From contig JAEUHC010000003.1 in assembly GCA_016794785.1 (NCBI GenBank), forward strand, positions 1 through 64,000: DNA of 64,000 nt. The letters run 5' to 3'. A model generated the notes under the pieces. The model saw only the letters and a program-made list of their open reading frames with translations. It had not been told where the DNA came from and made no database searches. Position numbers and translations under genes: made by a program. This document shows positions 52,388 through 61,512 of the stretch, one piece after another (within the stretch, counting starts at the first letter, position 1; each line of letters starts with the position of its first letter). Origin of the DNA: Opitutaceae bacterium (GTDB taxonomy: Bacteria; Verrucomicrobiota; Verrucomicrobiia; Opitutales; Opitutaceae).

Positions 52388-54610
52388 ATGAAAGCCCCTC
52401 GCACTCTCCACCTCTTCCTCTCTTTGGCCGGCCTATGGGGCGCCTGGCTCCACGCCGCCGATACCACCGGCAATCCCATCCGCACGGAGGCCGAAGTGCG
52501 GGAATCGGGCCGGCAGGCGGTGGCGCGTTACGGCGACGCGCGGCTCGCTGCGCTAGGCTTCCTCGACGTCACGAAAGCGCCCTACCTCGCGGACCCGACC
52601 GGGAAAAAGGACGCGACCACCGCGATCCAGCAGGCTCTGAACGATGCGCGCGATGCGCGCTTGATTACCTACCTGCCCGCCGGCCGCTATCAGGTGTCCG
52701 GCACGATCAAAGGGGTCATGGGCACGGTGAAGTGGGATCATTGGCCCTACGAGGGCTGGTCCGACCCATGGGTCGCCTACACATCGTTCGAGTATCCCTG
52801 CGTGATCGCCGGGCCGGGCGAAGGCGCGCGGGCGACACTCGTGCTCGCGGACCACGCGCCGGGGTTTCACGACCCGAAAAACCCCAAGCCGGTGCTTCAT
52901 TTCTGGGCCCGGGGCGAAACCGGCCCGGTGCTGGAACCGAACTCGTCGCAGCCGGCCATCAATTTCAACCAGAAGATCCTGAGCCTCGATTTTGAGCTGG
53001 GCACAGGCAACCCCGGAGCCGTCGCCATCAGCCACCAGAGCGCCGAGGGCTCGACCATCGAGGACGTGTCGGTGCAGGCCACCGGGGCCTTCGCCGGCAT
53101 CCTGAACGCGCCCGGTTCCGGCGGCGCCATGCACGGCATCCGTGTCACGGGCGGCCGCTACGGGCTCTACCTGCCCGGCAGCCAGCCCTCGCCGTCGGTG
53201 AGTGACCTGACGCTCCGGGACCAGGAGAAAGCGTCGATCCATTATCGCGGCCGCGGGCCGCTGACCGTGGTCGGGGCCGACATTAGCGGCGCACCGATCC
53301 TCGGCGGTTCGCTCGGGACGCGATCGGACGGGGCGATCAATCTCATCGACAGCATCGTCGCCGTGCGCGGCGAAGGCCCGGCCATCGCCACGCCGCGCTC
53401 CGTGGTGCTGGACAACGTCTGGTTCGACCGCGCCGCAACCGTGGCCCGGATCGCCGACCACCCGCCGGTCGCCGGCAACGCCAACGGCTGGACGCATGTC
53501 ACGCGCTACGTGGCCGGTGCCATCGTCAAGACCCAGGAATTTCTCGGCGGTGCGCCGCGCCGCGATGGACTCTGGATCGACGGCCAGGAGCAGGCTGAAC
53601 CGCTCCTGCAATCCGGTCCGGCGGCGACGCCCCCCGCCGACCTGCTGACGCGCCACCGTTTCCCAAGACAACCCGACTGGTTCTCCGCCGGCACCGCCAA
53701 TGTGCGCGCGGCGCCGTGGAATGCAGCCGGCGACGGACGCCAGGACGACACTGCGGCGATCCAGGGGGCGATCGACGCCCATGACGCGGTCTTCCTGCCG
53801 AAGGGAGTTTACCGGATTTCCCGCCCGTTGCGCCTGCGCGCCAACACCACGTTGTTCGGCGTGACGAACCTCTTCAGCGTTCTCACGCCACTGCCCGGGG
53901 CGCTCGCGTTCTCCGACCCCGGACAGCCGCAGCCCCTGGTGGAAACGGTCGATGATCCGCAGGCGCGCTCCATGCTCGCGATGGTCAGGCTGGAACTGCC
54001 CGTGCTGAACCCCAGCGTCTATGCGCTCCGCTGGCGGGCGGGCCGGAATTCCGTCGTGCGCAACGTGTATCCGATCCGCACGGCGTGGCATCCCAATGCA
54101 CCGGTGATCGGGCAGCCGATGGTCGTCATCGAGGGCTCCGGCGGTGGCCGCTGGTATACGCAGGCGCTGCTGGGCTGGTGGTCGCAAGGCCCGGACTACC
54201 GCCATCTCCTGGTCCGCGGCACACGGGAGCCGCTGCGTTTCTATCATCTCCAACCCCAGCATGCCCGCAGCGAGGCCATGATCGACCTGCGCGACGTCGA
54301 GGATGTGGACATCTATTCGATGAAGTCCGAAGGCAGCTACACCGTGGTGGCGATGCAGGACAGCCGTCGGGTGCGGCTGTTCGGCTACGGCGGCAACGCC
54401 GCCCTGCGGCCCGGCTGGCCGCTCTTCTCTCTCGACCGGTGCTCGGACGTCGTCCTGGCCGGCATATATCCGCAACTCGGCGGGATCGGCAACGTGGGTG
54501 CCCTGCGCGTGGGCTATGATCCGCGGTCATGGCTCATCCTCCGTGATGGGGCCCGCACGATCCGCGGTGATGAACAATTCGTTCTCTATCAAATCGCGAC
54601 CGCGCGTTGA
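52388..54610 (+). CDS. Secreted pectate-lyase-superfamily beta-helix protein
   Basis: A 740-aa exported protein with a signal peptide (LHLFLSLAGLWGAWLHAAD). Two pectate-lyase-3-type (PF12708) beta-helix modules are visible. The first starts at DATTAIQQALNDARDARLITYLPAG (~residue 75). The second starts at DGRQDDTAAIQGAIDAHDAVFLPKG (~residue 450). Between them lie coils such as SAEGSTIEDVSVQATGAF. The C-terminal part has VVIEGSGGGRWYTQALLGWW and VEDVDIYSMKSEGSY, both shared with the paralogue at 55732. No family-level catalytic residues could be placed, so hydrolase, lyase or binding roles remain open. It lies 31 bp after the GH2 gene. Confidence 0.86.
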   Translation: MKAPRTLHLFLSLAGLWGAWLHAADTTGNPIRTEAEVRESGRQAVARYGDARLAALGFLDVTKAPYLADPTGKKDATTAIQQALNDARDARLITYLPAGRYQVSGTIKGVMGTVKWDHWPYEGWSDPWVAYTSFEYPCVIAGPGEGARATLVLADHAPGFHDPKNPKPVLHFWARGETGPVLEPNSSQPAINFNQKILSLDFELGTGNPGAVAISHQSAEGSTIEDVSVQATGAFAGILNAPGSGGAMHGIRVTGGRYGLYLPGSQPSPSVSDLTLRDQEKASIHYRGRGPLTVVGADISGAPILGGSLGTRSDGAINLIDSIVAVRGEGPAIATPRSVVLDNVWFDRAATVARIADHPPVAGNANGWTHVTRYVAGAIVKTQEFLGGAPRRDGLWIDGQEQAEPLLQSGPAATPPADLLTRHRFPRQPDWFSAGTANVRAAPWNAAGDGRQDDTAAIQGAIDAHDAVFLPKGVYRISRPLRLRANTTLFGVTNLFSVLTPLPGALAFSDPGQPQPLVETVDDPQARSMLAMVRLELPVLNPSVYALRWRAGRNSVVRNVYPIRTAWHPNAPVIGQPMVVIEGSGGGRWYTQALLGWWSQGPDYRHLLVRGTREPLRFYHLQPQHARSEAMIDLRDVEDVDIYSMKSEGSYTVVAMQDSRRVRLFGYGGNAALRPGWPLFSLDRCSDVVLAGIYPQLGGIGNVGALRVGYDPRSWLILRDGARTIRGDEQFVLYQIATAR

Positions 54611-54638
54611 ACCGGATGCCGCAGCCGTTTTATTCATC

Positions 54639-55037
54639 ATGAGCCAATATATCACCAAACCCATCCCTGCGGAAAAGCCGCCCGTCGCCTTCGTCGAGCG
54701 CCCGTGGGGCTCGTTCAAGCAATACGCGCACAACCGTGAATGCACGGTCAGCCTCATGACCGTGCGGCCCGGCCAGCGCCTGAGCCTGCAATCGCACACC
54801 GGCCGGGCCGAGTTGTGGATCGTGCTCGACGACGGTGCGATCGTGCAGGTGGGCGATGCCGCCCGGGAGTATCGCGCGGGCGACGAAATCTGGATTCCTG
54901 CCCACGAAAAGCACCGCCTGGCCTGCAACGCGGGCACCCGATCCATTCGGGTGCTCGAAGTCGCCTTCGGCAATTGGCAGCAGGCGGACATCATCCGCTA
55001 CGAGGATGATTTCCTCCGGGCACCGCAGGGGGAATAA
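54639..55037 (+). CDS. Cupin mannose-6-phosphate isomerase (type II C-terminal-like)
   Basis: A 132-aa single cupin domain equal to the isomerase domain of type II mannose-6-phosphate isomerases (PF01050). Motifs are VERPWGSFKQY, the first metal-ligand region RLSLQSHTGRAELWIVLDDG and the second GDEIWIPAHEKHRLACN, ending RVLEVAFGNW. It lacks the guanylyltransferase part of ManC/AlgA-type enzymes, so it would only isomerise. ATG 54639 starts the domain; the frame upstream overlaps the preceding gene and is not used. It ends the operon that starts with the porter. A decayed second copy lies at 59070-59265. Confidence 0.88.
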   Translation: MSQYITKPIPAEKPPVAFVERPWGSFKQYAHNRECTVSLMTVRPGQRLSLQSHTGRAELWIVLDDGAIVQVGDAAREYRAGDEIWIPAHEKHRLACNAGTRSIRVLEVAFGNWQQADIIRYEDDFLRAPQGE

Positions 55038-55302
55038 CGCGTTGGTCGGACCCGCTCGCGCACACATTTCTGCCTCCCGATTCTCTCCCCCGTATAATGC
55101 ACCTCTTTTGGCCTCACGCGTCCCTTCACCAATTGTCGAGGTCGTCGCCCCACTCGAAGTCGCACCCGTTACGAGGTTCGCCCGTGGTTTGCGCGACATC
55201 GTTGCGACCGCGATCCAATCGGAGGCCGCCGAGTTGTGGTGCGTCGGCCCTTTCGCCATGCAACTGCGCCCGCAGCAAGAGCTCACGACCACCGAATACC
55301 CA

Positions 55303-55320
55303 CCCACGTATTTACGTGGA
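55303..55320. promoter_or_regulatory. CCACG-type palindrome, copy c
   Basis: CCCACGTATTTACGTGGA: perfect CCACGT/ACGTGG arms around ATTT, the most symmetric copy. It lies 412 bp upstream of the beta-helix gene at 55732. Confidence 0.6.
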
Positions 55321-55465
55321 TTGTTGCTCCAGAATCATTCCGATATTATCAACATAGTATTCCGCCCCATGTTCTGCTCCTGCATTGAGCGGAAACGCCC
55401 CGCTCACCCCAGCAAGTGTTATGTGTAACCCAACGAATGATACGTAAATTGCTCTTTCTTAATCG

Positions 55466-55479
55466 GGCAAGCGATTGCC
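55466..55479. promoter_or_regulatory. LacI-type operator GGCAAGCGATTGCC (copy 2)
   Basis: The reverse complement of the 14-mer at 30289-30302; identity extends to 17 of 18 bases with flanks. The arms reach GGGCAA/TTGCCC. It lies 253 bp before the gene at 55732 and links that gene to the LacI regulator at 30416. Confidence 0.65.
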
Positions 55480-55731
55480 CACTTGTTCGGCCCGCTGTGA
55501 CTATGACCGTAAATCTGGTTCCTGAAAAGATCTGCGACACTCGACCCCAACCCCAGCAATCCGCCCCCTGCTCGCGTGGTTTCTTACCAATAGGTTTATG
55601 CGCTCCATTGGCCCGGTTTTTCCGGATCAGACAGCTTAGTCTCTGCGGTATTCCTGCCGGCGTCCTGCGCACAGCGTAGTGCTCTGCGGTCTCTCTTCGA
55701 TTCACAAACATAGCCAGTTGCCTCTTCACCT

Positions 55732-58700
55732 ATGATCATAACCACCCTACAAAAAAACCGCGCCGCGCTTGACCACCGCCACATCAGAGCCTCCCTCGCG
55801 AAAATCAGACGCGTGTCTCTTCTCGCTTTTGCCTTGCTCGGCGCGGTGATACCGCGCGCGCAGGCCACACTCCCCGCCGGCTACCAGAGTAATATTCTTT
55901 ATAAAAAGGGATATTTGGATGTTTCACTCTATCTGACTTCTCCCGCCAATATTGAAGCCAATGCAGGCGGAACCACGCTGCGTTTGAACGAGGCCATAGC
56001 AGACGGCTACAAATACAACTTGGTCGTCTATTTTCCGAGTGGCACTTATTATATCAACGATACGCTCAAGGCTCATACGATAACGGGGTCGTTTGACAAT
56101 ATGCCGTCCGGCGATTTTCAGACGCCGCGAGACCACCACAGCGCCATCGTCGGTTCGACGAAAGGAAGCCGTCCCGTCATCAAACTTGCAGCTAATTCTC
56201 TTGGATTCGACAATCAGACTATACCGCCTTCGAAATCATACCCTGAGGAGGTTCCCGATGGTCCTAAACCTTTGCTGGAATTTAGAAATTGGGCCATCGA
56301 CAAGGACAGCAGCACGACGTCGTCGGAGGCGACACCCGAGTGGGCTGTTACTCCCGACAACGATCCGCCGCGCCGGATCGAAAAGCCTGACGAGAGCTAC
56401 AATCAGATGCTGCGGGGGATCACCTTGGATTGCAATGCCACGGCGGACAGGAATAAAGGGGCGGTCGGCCTCCATTTTTATGGAGCACAAGGTTGCTCGA
56501 TCGAGAACGTCAAAATCATCGCGACGAATGCCCACACGGGCTTGCGCGGCTTGCCCTCCGCCGGAGCCGGCGTGGTGAATCTGGAAATCGTCGGCGGCCG
56601 TTTCGGTATTGATACAGACCGCAATGGCGCCATGCGCACTGGCACGGCCAGCACTGTCATTGCCGGACTTAAGCTCAGCGGCCAGACGGAGCAAACGATC
56701 CGGTCGATGGGTTTTGCTCCGCTGACAATTGTGGGGTTCGCGATCTCCCCGGCCGCAGGCATGCCGGGCCTGAAGCTTGCTGCCGCAAGCAATCCCTCCA
56801 ATTCCACGATCTGTCTGATTGACGGCACGATCACGGTAAGTGCCACGGGGAGCAGCACGCCTCCGCCTGCAATCGACAATGATTCAAGGCGGAATTTCTA
56901 TGCCCGAAATGTCTATGTATTCGGGACTGACCAACTGGTGTGGCGAAATGCGAAGGACGGGCTGCCACTCACTCGCATTGGGACGATGGCAAACCCATGG
57001 AAGCAAATCAAGGAATACAACTATTGTGACCTCAATCCGGACAACGCCTACCCAGCCTCAAAACTAGAGGACGGAGCAATCATCTCACTCCCTCGACTTT
57101 CCACCACCTTGATTGAGGGAACTCCGGGCACAGCGGAAACAAACGTAATTTCCCTCGCTGCCGCGGCCCCGACCGACCTGATCAACCGGCACGTCTGGAA
57201 TGCACTCCCCTCGGTAGATGATCCCGATGCCGTCGATGTCATGTCCGATTCTCGGTTGCTCACCAGTGAACGGATTCTACCGACCGATACCGGCGTGGTG
57301 CTCTCCGCCAAATTGCAGGCTATCCTCGACGCCCACCGGAAGGTCTTTCTGCCCAAAGGCACCTACAAGTTAGGCGCCCCCCTCACATTGGGTGCCCACA
57401 ATGTGTTGTTTGGCGCGGACCGGAATCTGACTCGCATCGAGGTAGATTCCGCTTGGACTCCTTGGAAGGATACCAGCAATAATTTTATCGAAACGCCGAT
57501 GATCAGAACGGTAGTGGATCAGCACGGCACGACGTATCTGGGCGACCTGTCCATCGGTGTGGACGTCGGGGAAGTTCAACCGGCGCAAGGGGACAATCAG
57601 GCCAGCCCGGATGATTGGTTCGTCGCCTTGCACTGGCGAGTCGGGAGGAACTCATTGGTCCACATCGGACCGATCTACCGTTCAGCGACCGATATCGAGA
57701 TCAGCAAACGAAATGTCACGAACCCCCACAGCCTCGTCAAAATCACCGACGCTGGCGGAGGCCGCTGGTATTTTCTTACCGCAATCAAGACTTACACTTC
57801 AGAGCACAACGATTTCCGAATCCTCAAAGTGATGGGGACGTCGCAGCCCTTGGCTTTTTATGCGTTGAATCCCGAGCATCCGAGAGTAGCCGATACCTAT
57901 TTGGAATTCAACGGCGCGTCCAATGTGCGGATTTATTCCATCAAGAGTGAATTCGATAATGATAGGTCCACCTTGAAAATGGATCCGCCGCCGGCCACCA
58001 CGAGCTCTATCCTCTGGGTCAAGAACTGCACCAATTTCGCCGTGTATGGACATGGAGCCATCCGCAACAGCCCCAGCGGCCAGGGCGTGGTGGAATTTAC
58101 CAATTCCGACGACGTGCTGGCAGCCTTGATCGTCCCACAATTATATCGATTGCCTGAAATTCACGGTGACACACTTCGCGAGATCAGAACGGGGAGCCCC
58201 ACCAATAGAATCGCATACCCCGATACAGTAAATCTATTCAAGCGGGGTGAGATCGACGACAACTTCATGACAAATGAACGGCCGTTCTACGGTGCTGAGC
58301 TGATCCTGGAATCAATCGCAACCGAAGATGGCACGTTGCTGCAAGACGGCGTCGTCCAGTCTTTTTCGGGAGGGCAAGCTTTGACCATCGGAGACGATAA
58401 GCTGAACAAACAATACCGGAGCATCCTGTCTTTTGATACTTCGGCCAACCCCATCCAAGCGGGCGCGAAGATCGTGGATGCCACAGTTGAACTCCGGCAG
58501 GGCGACACTTCGGGAGCGATGTCGGAATTTGGCCGTTTGAGGGCGGATATCAAAACCGGGATTTTCGGCAATAGCTCGGCGCTTGCCCCGGAGGACTTCA
58601 ACGCCTCGGCCACGTCCATTGACGCGATTCCATTTTTCCTCCTGAGTTCCAGCAACTCCGCGTGGTCCGTGGGTACGCTGAATCCCGCTGGACTCGACGC

Positions 58701-58848
58701 AATAAATCGAAACGGTAAGACTCAGGTGCGAGTCTACTTTACCACCGCTACAACCCACATTGGTGTCCCAAACACCAAGGGATTCTGGGCCGGGGAAGCC
58801 AATGAACCGTCTCGCCCTGTTTTGCGTATTCGCTATACGCAACCATGA
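55732..58848 (+). CDS. Secreted beta-helix protein with C-terminal DNRLRE-like domain
   Basis: A 1038-aa exported protein, paralogous to the gene at 52388. A leader with a hydrophobic segment (VSLLAFALLGAVIPRAQA, ending ~46) precedes two beta-helix modules: LNEAIADGYKYNLVVYFPSGTYYI and LQAILDAHRKVFLPKGTYKLG. Shared blocks include DAGGGRWYFLTAIKTY and SNVRIYSIKSE. The C-terminal ~180 residues (YRSILSFDTSANPIQAGAKIVDATVELR) look like the DNRLRE-type carbohydrate-binding module. Its base composition is clearly lower in GC than the genes around it, which hints at later arrival. It is followed by a decayed copy of the cupin isomerase, mirroring the order at 52388-55037. Confidence 0.86.
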   Translation: MIITTLQKNRAALDHRHIRASLAKIRRVSLLAFALLGAVIPRAQATLPAGYQSNILYKKGYLDVSLYLTSPANIEANAGGTTLRLNEAIADGYKYNLVVYFPSGTYYINDTLKAHTITGSFDNMPSGDFQTPRDHHSAIVGSTKGSRPVIKLAANSLGFDNQTIPPSKSYPEEVPDGPKPLLEFRNWAIDKDSSTTSSEATPEWAVTPDNDPPRRIEKPDESYNQMLRGITLDCNATADRNKGAVGLHFYGAQGCSIENVKIIATNAHTGLRGLPSAGAGVVNLEIVGGRFGIDTDRNGAMRTGTASTVIAGLKLSGQTEQTIRSMGFAPLTIVGFAISPAAGMPGLKLAAASNPSNSTICLIDGTITVSATGSSTPPPAIDNDSRRNFYARNVYVFGTDQLVWRNAKDGLPLTRIGTMANPWKQIKEYNYCDLNPDNAYPASKLEDGAIISLPRLSTTLIEGTPGTAETNVISLAAAAPTDLINRHVWNALPSVDDPDAVDVMSDSRLLTSERILPTDTGVVLSAKLQAILDAHRKVFLPKGTYKLGAPLTLGAHNVLFGADRNLTRIEVDSAWTPWKDTSNNFIETPMIRTVVDQHGTTYLGDLSIGVDVGEVQPAQGDNQASPDDWFVALHWRVGRNSLVHIGPIYRSATDIEISKRNVTNPHSLVKITDAGGGRWYFLTAIKTYTSEHNDFRILKVMGTSQPLAFYALNPEHPRVADTYLEFNGASNVRIYSIKSEFDNDRSTLKMDPPPATTSSILWVKNCTNFAVYGHGAIRNSPSGQGVVEFTNSDDVLAALIVPQLYRLPEIHGDTLREIRTGSPTNRIAYPDTVNLFKRGEIDDNFMTNERPFYGAELILESIATEDGTLLQDGVVQSFSGGQALTIGDDKLNKQYRSILSFDTSANPIQAGAKIVDATVELRQGDTSGAMSEFGRLRADIKTGIFGNSSALAPEDFNASATSIDAIPFFLLSSSNSAWSVGTLNPAGLDAINRNGKTQVRVYFTTATTHIGVPNTKGFWAGEANEPSRPVLRIRYTQP

Positions 58849-58951
58849 GGGTGCATTCGAGCCCAAGCACAGTTGGTTTCTGTCGCTCCTCCCCGACAGA
58901 AGCATATCGCCAAAATGGTTACTGAAACCGTGGTATGCCATCGTATGACGA

Positions 58952-58968
58952 CCACTAAACACGTGGGC
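58952..58968. promoter_or_regulatory. CCACG-type palindrome, degenerate copy d
   Basis: CCACTAAACACGTGGGC keeps the AAACACGTGGG half and CCAC of the other arm but lacks one G. It lies in the decayed stretch 58849-59446, between the second beta-helix gene and the isomerase remnant. It may be a dead site. Confidence 0.35.
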
Positions 58969-59069
58969 GGCGTGGGAAATTGCCGTTGACCGGCCCGTCG
59001 TGACCAACGCTGACGTGCATTCGCTCTGCGAGGAGAGCGCAGCGTTGCGTGCGACCAGCGGCGTGACTG

Positions 59070-59265
59070 AAGCAACCGCACATAGGAACCCGGCGAAAGC
59101 GAGACGAAGGATCGTGCCTGCGATGGCGCGTTCGTGCGGACCAGCGGTGCTGCCCGGGAATATCGCGTGAGGGGTCCAGCGCGAAGGACCTGGATTCCTG
59201 CCAACGAAAAGCACCGCCCGGTCCGCACCTGGATGCCCGATCCATGGGCACGGGCAAGGTTGCTG
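59070..59265 (+). pseudogene. Decayed copy of the cupin mannose-6-phosphate isomerase
   Basis: The plus strand reads GAAREYR and WIPANEKHRPV, matching GDAAREYR and WIPAHEKHRLA of the intact 132-aa protein. Matching DNA blocks include GGATCGTGC, CCCGGGA.TATCGCG and ACGAAAAGCACCGCC (with single-base changes). The match runs from the region of the first metal-ligand loop almost to the end of the gene. The frame is broken several times, the N-terminal third is missing or unreadable, and no start is left. The rest of the 598-bp gap 58849-59446 shows no gene. Confidence 0.72.
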
Positions 59266-59446
59266 TTCCGCGAGTCTCTCCACATGGTTTCTCTCAGCTT
59301 CGCCTATCACCTTCGGTCGTGGCGCGGAGCCGTGTTTGCATCCGCTTCTCGCGCCGGAAACTTTCCTAAACGGTGTGGAATAGAGGAATCCTCATAGTCA
59401 ATTGTCCTGACCGTCACGGCGAGGGTCGCAGGACCATTTGTGCAAT

Positions 59447-61306
59447 ATGCAGCCCAACCATAGAATCCAATTGTCGACCCTGCTGAAAGCCTCGCTCGCC
59501 CTGTTCCTGCTCACGCAGGTTTTGCACAGTCAAACGTCGTTCACGGTTAGAAACGCGAAGCGCGGCGGTGACTTTCTCTGGGGCATCGCGAGCAGTTCGG
59601 ATCGACTGGTTGCCGTCGGAGAACGGGGAACCATCCTGACTTCGGTGAACGGGACGAACTGGATCCGCAGTGATTCCGGCAGCCGCGACTGGTTGGTCGG
59701 AATCACCTATGGACTGGGCCGATTCGTGGTGGTCGGGGATCGTGGAATAATCCTGACTTCATCTGACAGTGTGCGGTGGAACAAAGTATCGACCGCGACG
59801 ACCACGCACCGTCTGAACAACGTCACCTTTGTGAACGGGCAATTCGTCGCCGTCGGCGAGGCCGGCACGATCCTGACCTCGCTCGATGCCACGGAGTGGG
59901 CTCAGCGCCCGTCCGGGACCACCGGCTGGTTGCGCGGCATCGCCTACGCCGATCTCAGCTACCGGACTGCTGTATATGCCCCGGCATTTCGATTCGTGGA
60001 GGTCGCAAACCAAGTTTACCTCGCGATCGGCCAAGGCGGCCGGGCGGTGGAATCGAGCGACGGGATCGCCTGGAGTCCATCCACCGCACGCGGCGCGAAC
60101 GATTTTGAAGCCCTTATCTACGCGATTTCCGGCCGGACGGCATACTCGACGCATGGCGGTGCCTTCGTGTCCGTTGGCGAAAGCGGCGCCGTCACTGCTG
60201 ACGAATATTTCTTTCGTCAGGATAAGTTCGGGACCGTTGTTCCCGACAAGTCGCGCTTAGATGGCTCCACCGGCAACGCGGCAAGAATACGCGGATTGGT
60301 GCAGGGGGCGAACGCGCTTTTTGCCACCGGTGAGAACGGCACGATCCTTTCCGCTCCTTCCCATCTCGGGCCATGGACGCCCGCGGCGTCCGGCACGACC
60401 GCCAACTTGGTTAACGGTGTCTACGCCAACCAATCGCTCTTCGTCGTGGGCGAGGATGAAACGATTCTGCAATCCACCGCCCTCTACCCAAGTCGCCTGC
60501 AGAACATTTCCAGCCGAGGATTTGTCGGCACCGACGACAACATCCTCGTCAGCGGTCTCGTCATCGCCGGCTCCGCACCGAAGACCTGCCTGATTCGCGC
60601 CGCCGGTCCGGCCATGGCCGCGTTTGGCGTCGCGGGAAACCTCGCTGCGCCCGTGATCGTGGTGCGCAACGGTGCCGGGCGAACCATGGCGGCGAATGCC
60701 GGATGGAGCAGCGATCCCTCCCTCGCGGCGGCGGCCGCGCGAGTCGGGGCGCTCGCTTTTGCGCCGGGCAGTGCAGACGCCGCGCTCCTCGTGTCCCTGG
60801 AACCCGGCAGCTACACGGTTGAAGTCGCTGGGCGCGACCGTGCCACCGGCACCGCCCTCGTGGAGGTCTACGATATGGCTGGCCCCGAGCCCGACGGAGC
60901 GCGGACGATCAATCTCTCCACGCGCGGCACGGTCGGCGGCTCCGCCGGCAACCTCATCGCCGGTTTTAGCATTGGAGGAACCGCCTCCCGCCGCGTCGCG
61001 CTTCGGGCGGTCGGTCCATCTCTGGCTGCGTTCGGCATCAGCAACGCGCTCATCAGCCCCGTGCTCGAGCTATATCGGGAGGGAGAGCCGGGCCCTCGTG
61101 CCACCGCCCAAGGGGTGTGGTCGGCGCGACCCGATGCGGATTTACTTCGGAGTTCGTCGACGTTGGCCGGCGCGTTTGCGCTGATCGAGGACAGCAAGGA
61201 TTGCATCGCAGTCTCCAACCTCGCACCCGGTAACTATACGGCGGTCGTGCGCAGCGCCGACAATGCGTCAGGCGTCGCATTGGTTGAAATCTATGATCTC
61301 CCGTAG
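59447..61306 (+). CDS. Secreted repeat protein: propeller-like repeats plus tandem C-terminal domain
   Basis: A 619-aa exported protein of no assigned function. The signal peptide ends near VLHSQT (residue ~27). Residues ~35-350 contain about six repeats built around FVVVGDRGIILTSSDSVRWN, FVAVGEAGTILTSLDATEW and LFATGENGTILSAPS, like Ycf48/BNR-type beta-propeller blades. The second half contains two copies of a ~130-aa domain: CLIRAAGPAMAAFGVAGNLAAPVI...LEPGSYTVEVAGRD and VALRAVGPSLAAFGISNALISPVL...LAPGNYTAVVRSAD, each ending with ALVEIYD or ALVEVYD. It is probably a surface or extracellular binding protein. ATG 59447 is used; a TTG at 59438 is possible. Confidence 0.83.
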   Translation: MQPNHRIQLSTLLKASLALFLLTQVLHSQTSFTVRNAKRGGDFLWGIASSSDRLVAVGERGTILTSVNGTNWIRSDSGSRDWLVGITYGLGRFVVVGDRGIILTSSDSVRWNKVSTATTTHRLNNVTFVNGQFVAVGEAGTILTSLDATEWAQRPSGTTGWLRGIAYADLSYRTAVYAPAFRFVEVANQVYLAIGQGGRAVESSDGIAWSPSTARGANDFEALIYAISGRTAYSTHGGAFVSVGESGAVTADEYFFRQDKFGTVVPDKSRLDGSTGNAARIRGLVQGANALFATGENGTILSAPSHLGPWTPAASGTTANLVNGVYANQSLFVVGEDETILQSTALYPSRLQNISSRGFVGTDDNILVSGLVIAGSAPKTCLIRAAGPAMAAFGVAGNLAAPVIVVRNGAGRTMAANAGWSSDPSLAAAAARVGALAFAPGSADAALLVSLEPGSYTVEVAGRDRATGTALVEVYDMAGPEPDGARTINLSTRGTVGGSAGNLIAGFSIGGTASRRVALRAVGPSLAAFGISNALISPVLELYREGEPGPRATAQGVWSARPDADLLRSSSTLAGAFALIEDSKDCIAVSNLAPGNYTAVVRSADNASGVALVEIYDLP

Positions 61307-61512
61307 CCCGCTTTCTGCTATTTGGCCGGTCACACAAGATTGAGCGCATCTCGGCGAGCCGAAACGCGCGGTCCGAGAGCGGGCATCAGTCTTGGTTCAA
61401 TTGCGGCCAATCTATGCGCCGACAATCCACCTCAGTCCTGTTCGCCCTCACTGCCGCACTTCCCGCTGCACAAGAGGCGCAGTTGGTGCGCGGCGAAGAT
61501 TGGCGCGCCGCA

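Larger units (their letters stand above)
55038..55731. promoter_or_regulatory. Intergenic control region before the second beta-helix gene
   Basis: A 694-bp stretch, more AT-rich than the genes to its left. It holds the CCACG-type palindrome copy c (55303-55320) and a LacI-type operator (55466-55479). Frames here have no family resemblance and I see no gene. It is long enough to include decayed sequence, but none was recognised. Confidence 0.55.

Noticed and set aside
49810..54475. Long minus-strand frames opposite the GH2 and beta-helix genes
   Set aside because: The plus-strand genes have signal peptides and recognisable domains; the opposite frames have biased, featureless composition.
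55349..55729. Possible small gene in the gap before the second beta-helix gene
   Set aside because: No family resemblance and no ribosome binding site; it covers the operator-like site at 55466.
58312..59310. Minus-strand frame of ~330 codons across the 58849-59446 gap
   Set aside because: It is antisense to the beta-helix 3' end and to the isomerase remnant; the meaningful similarity is on the plus strand.
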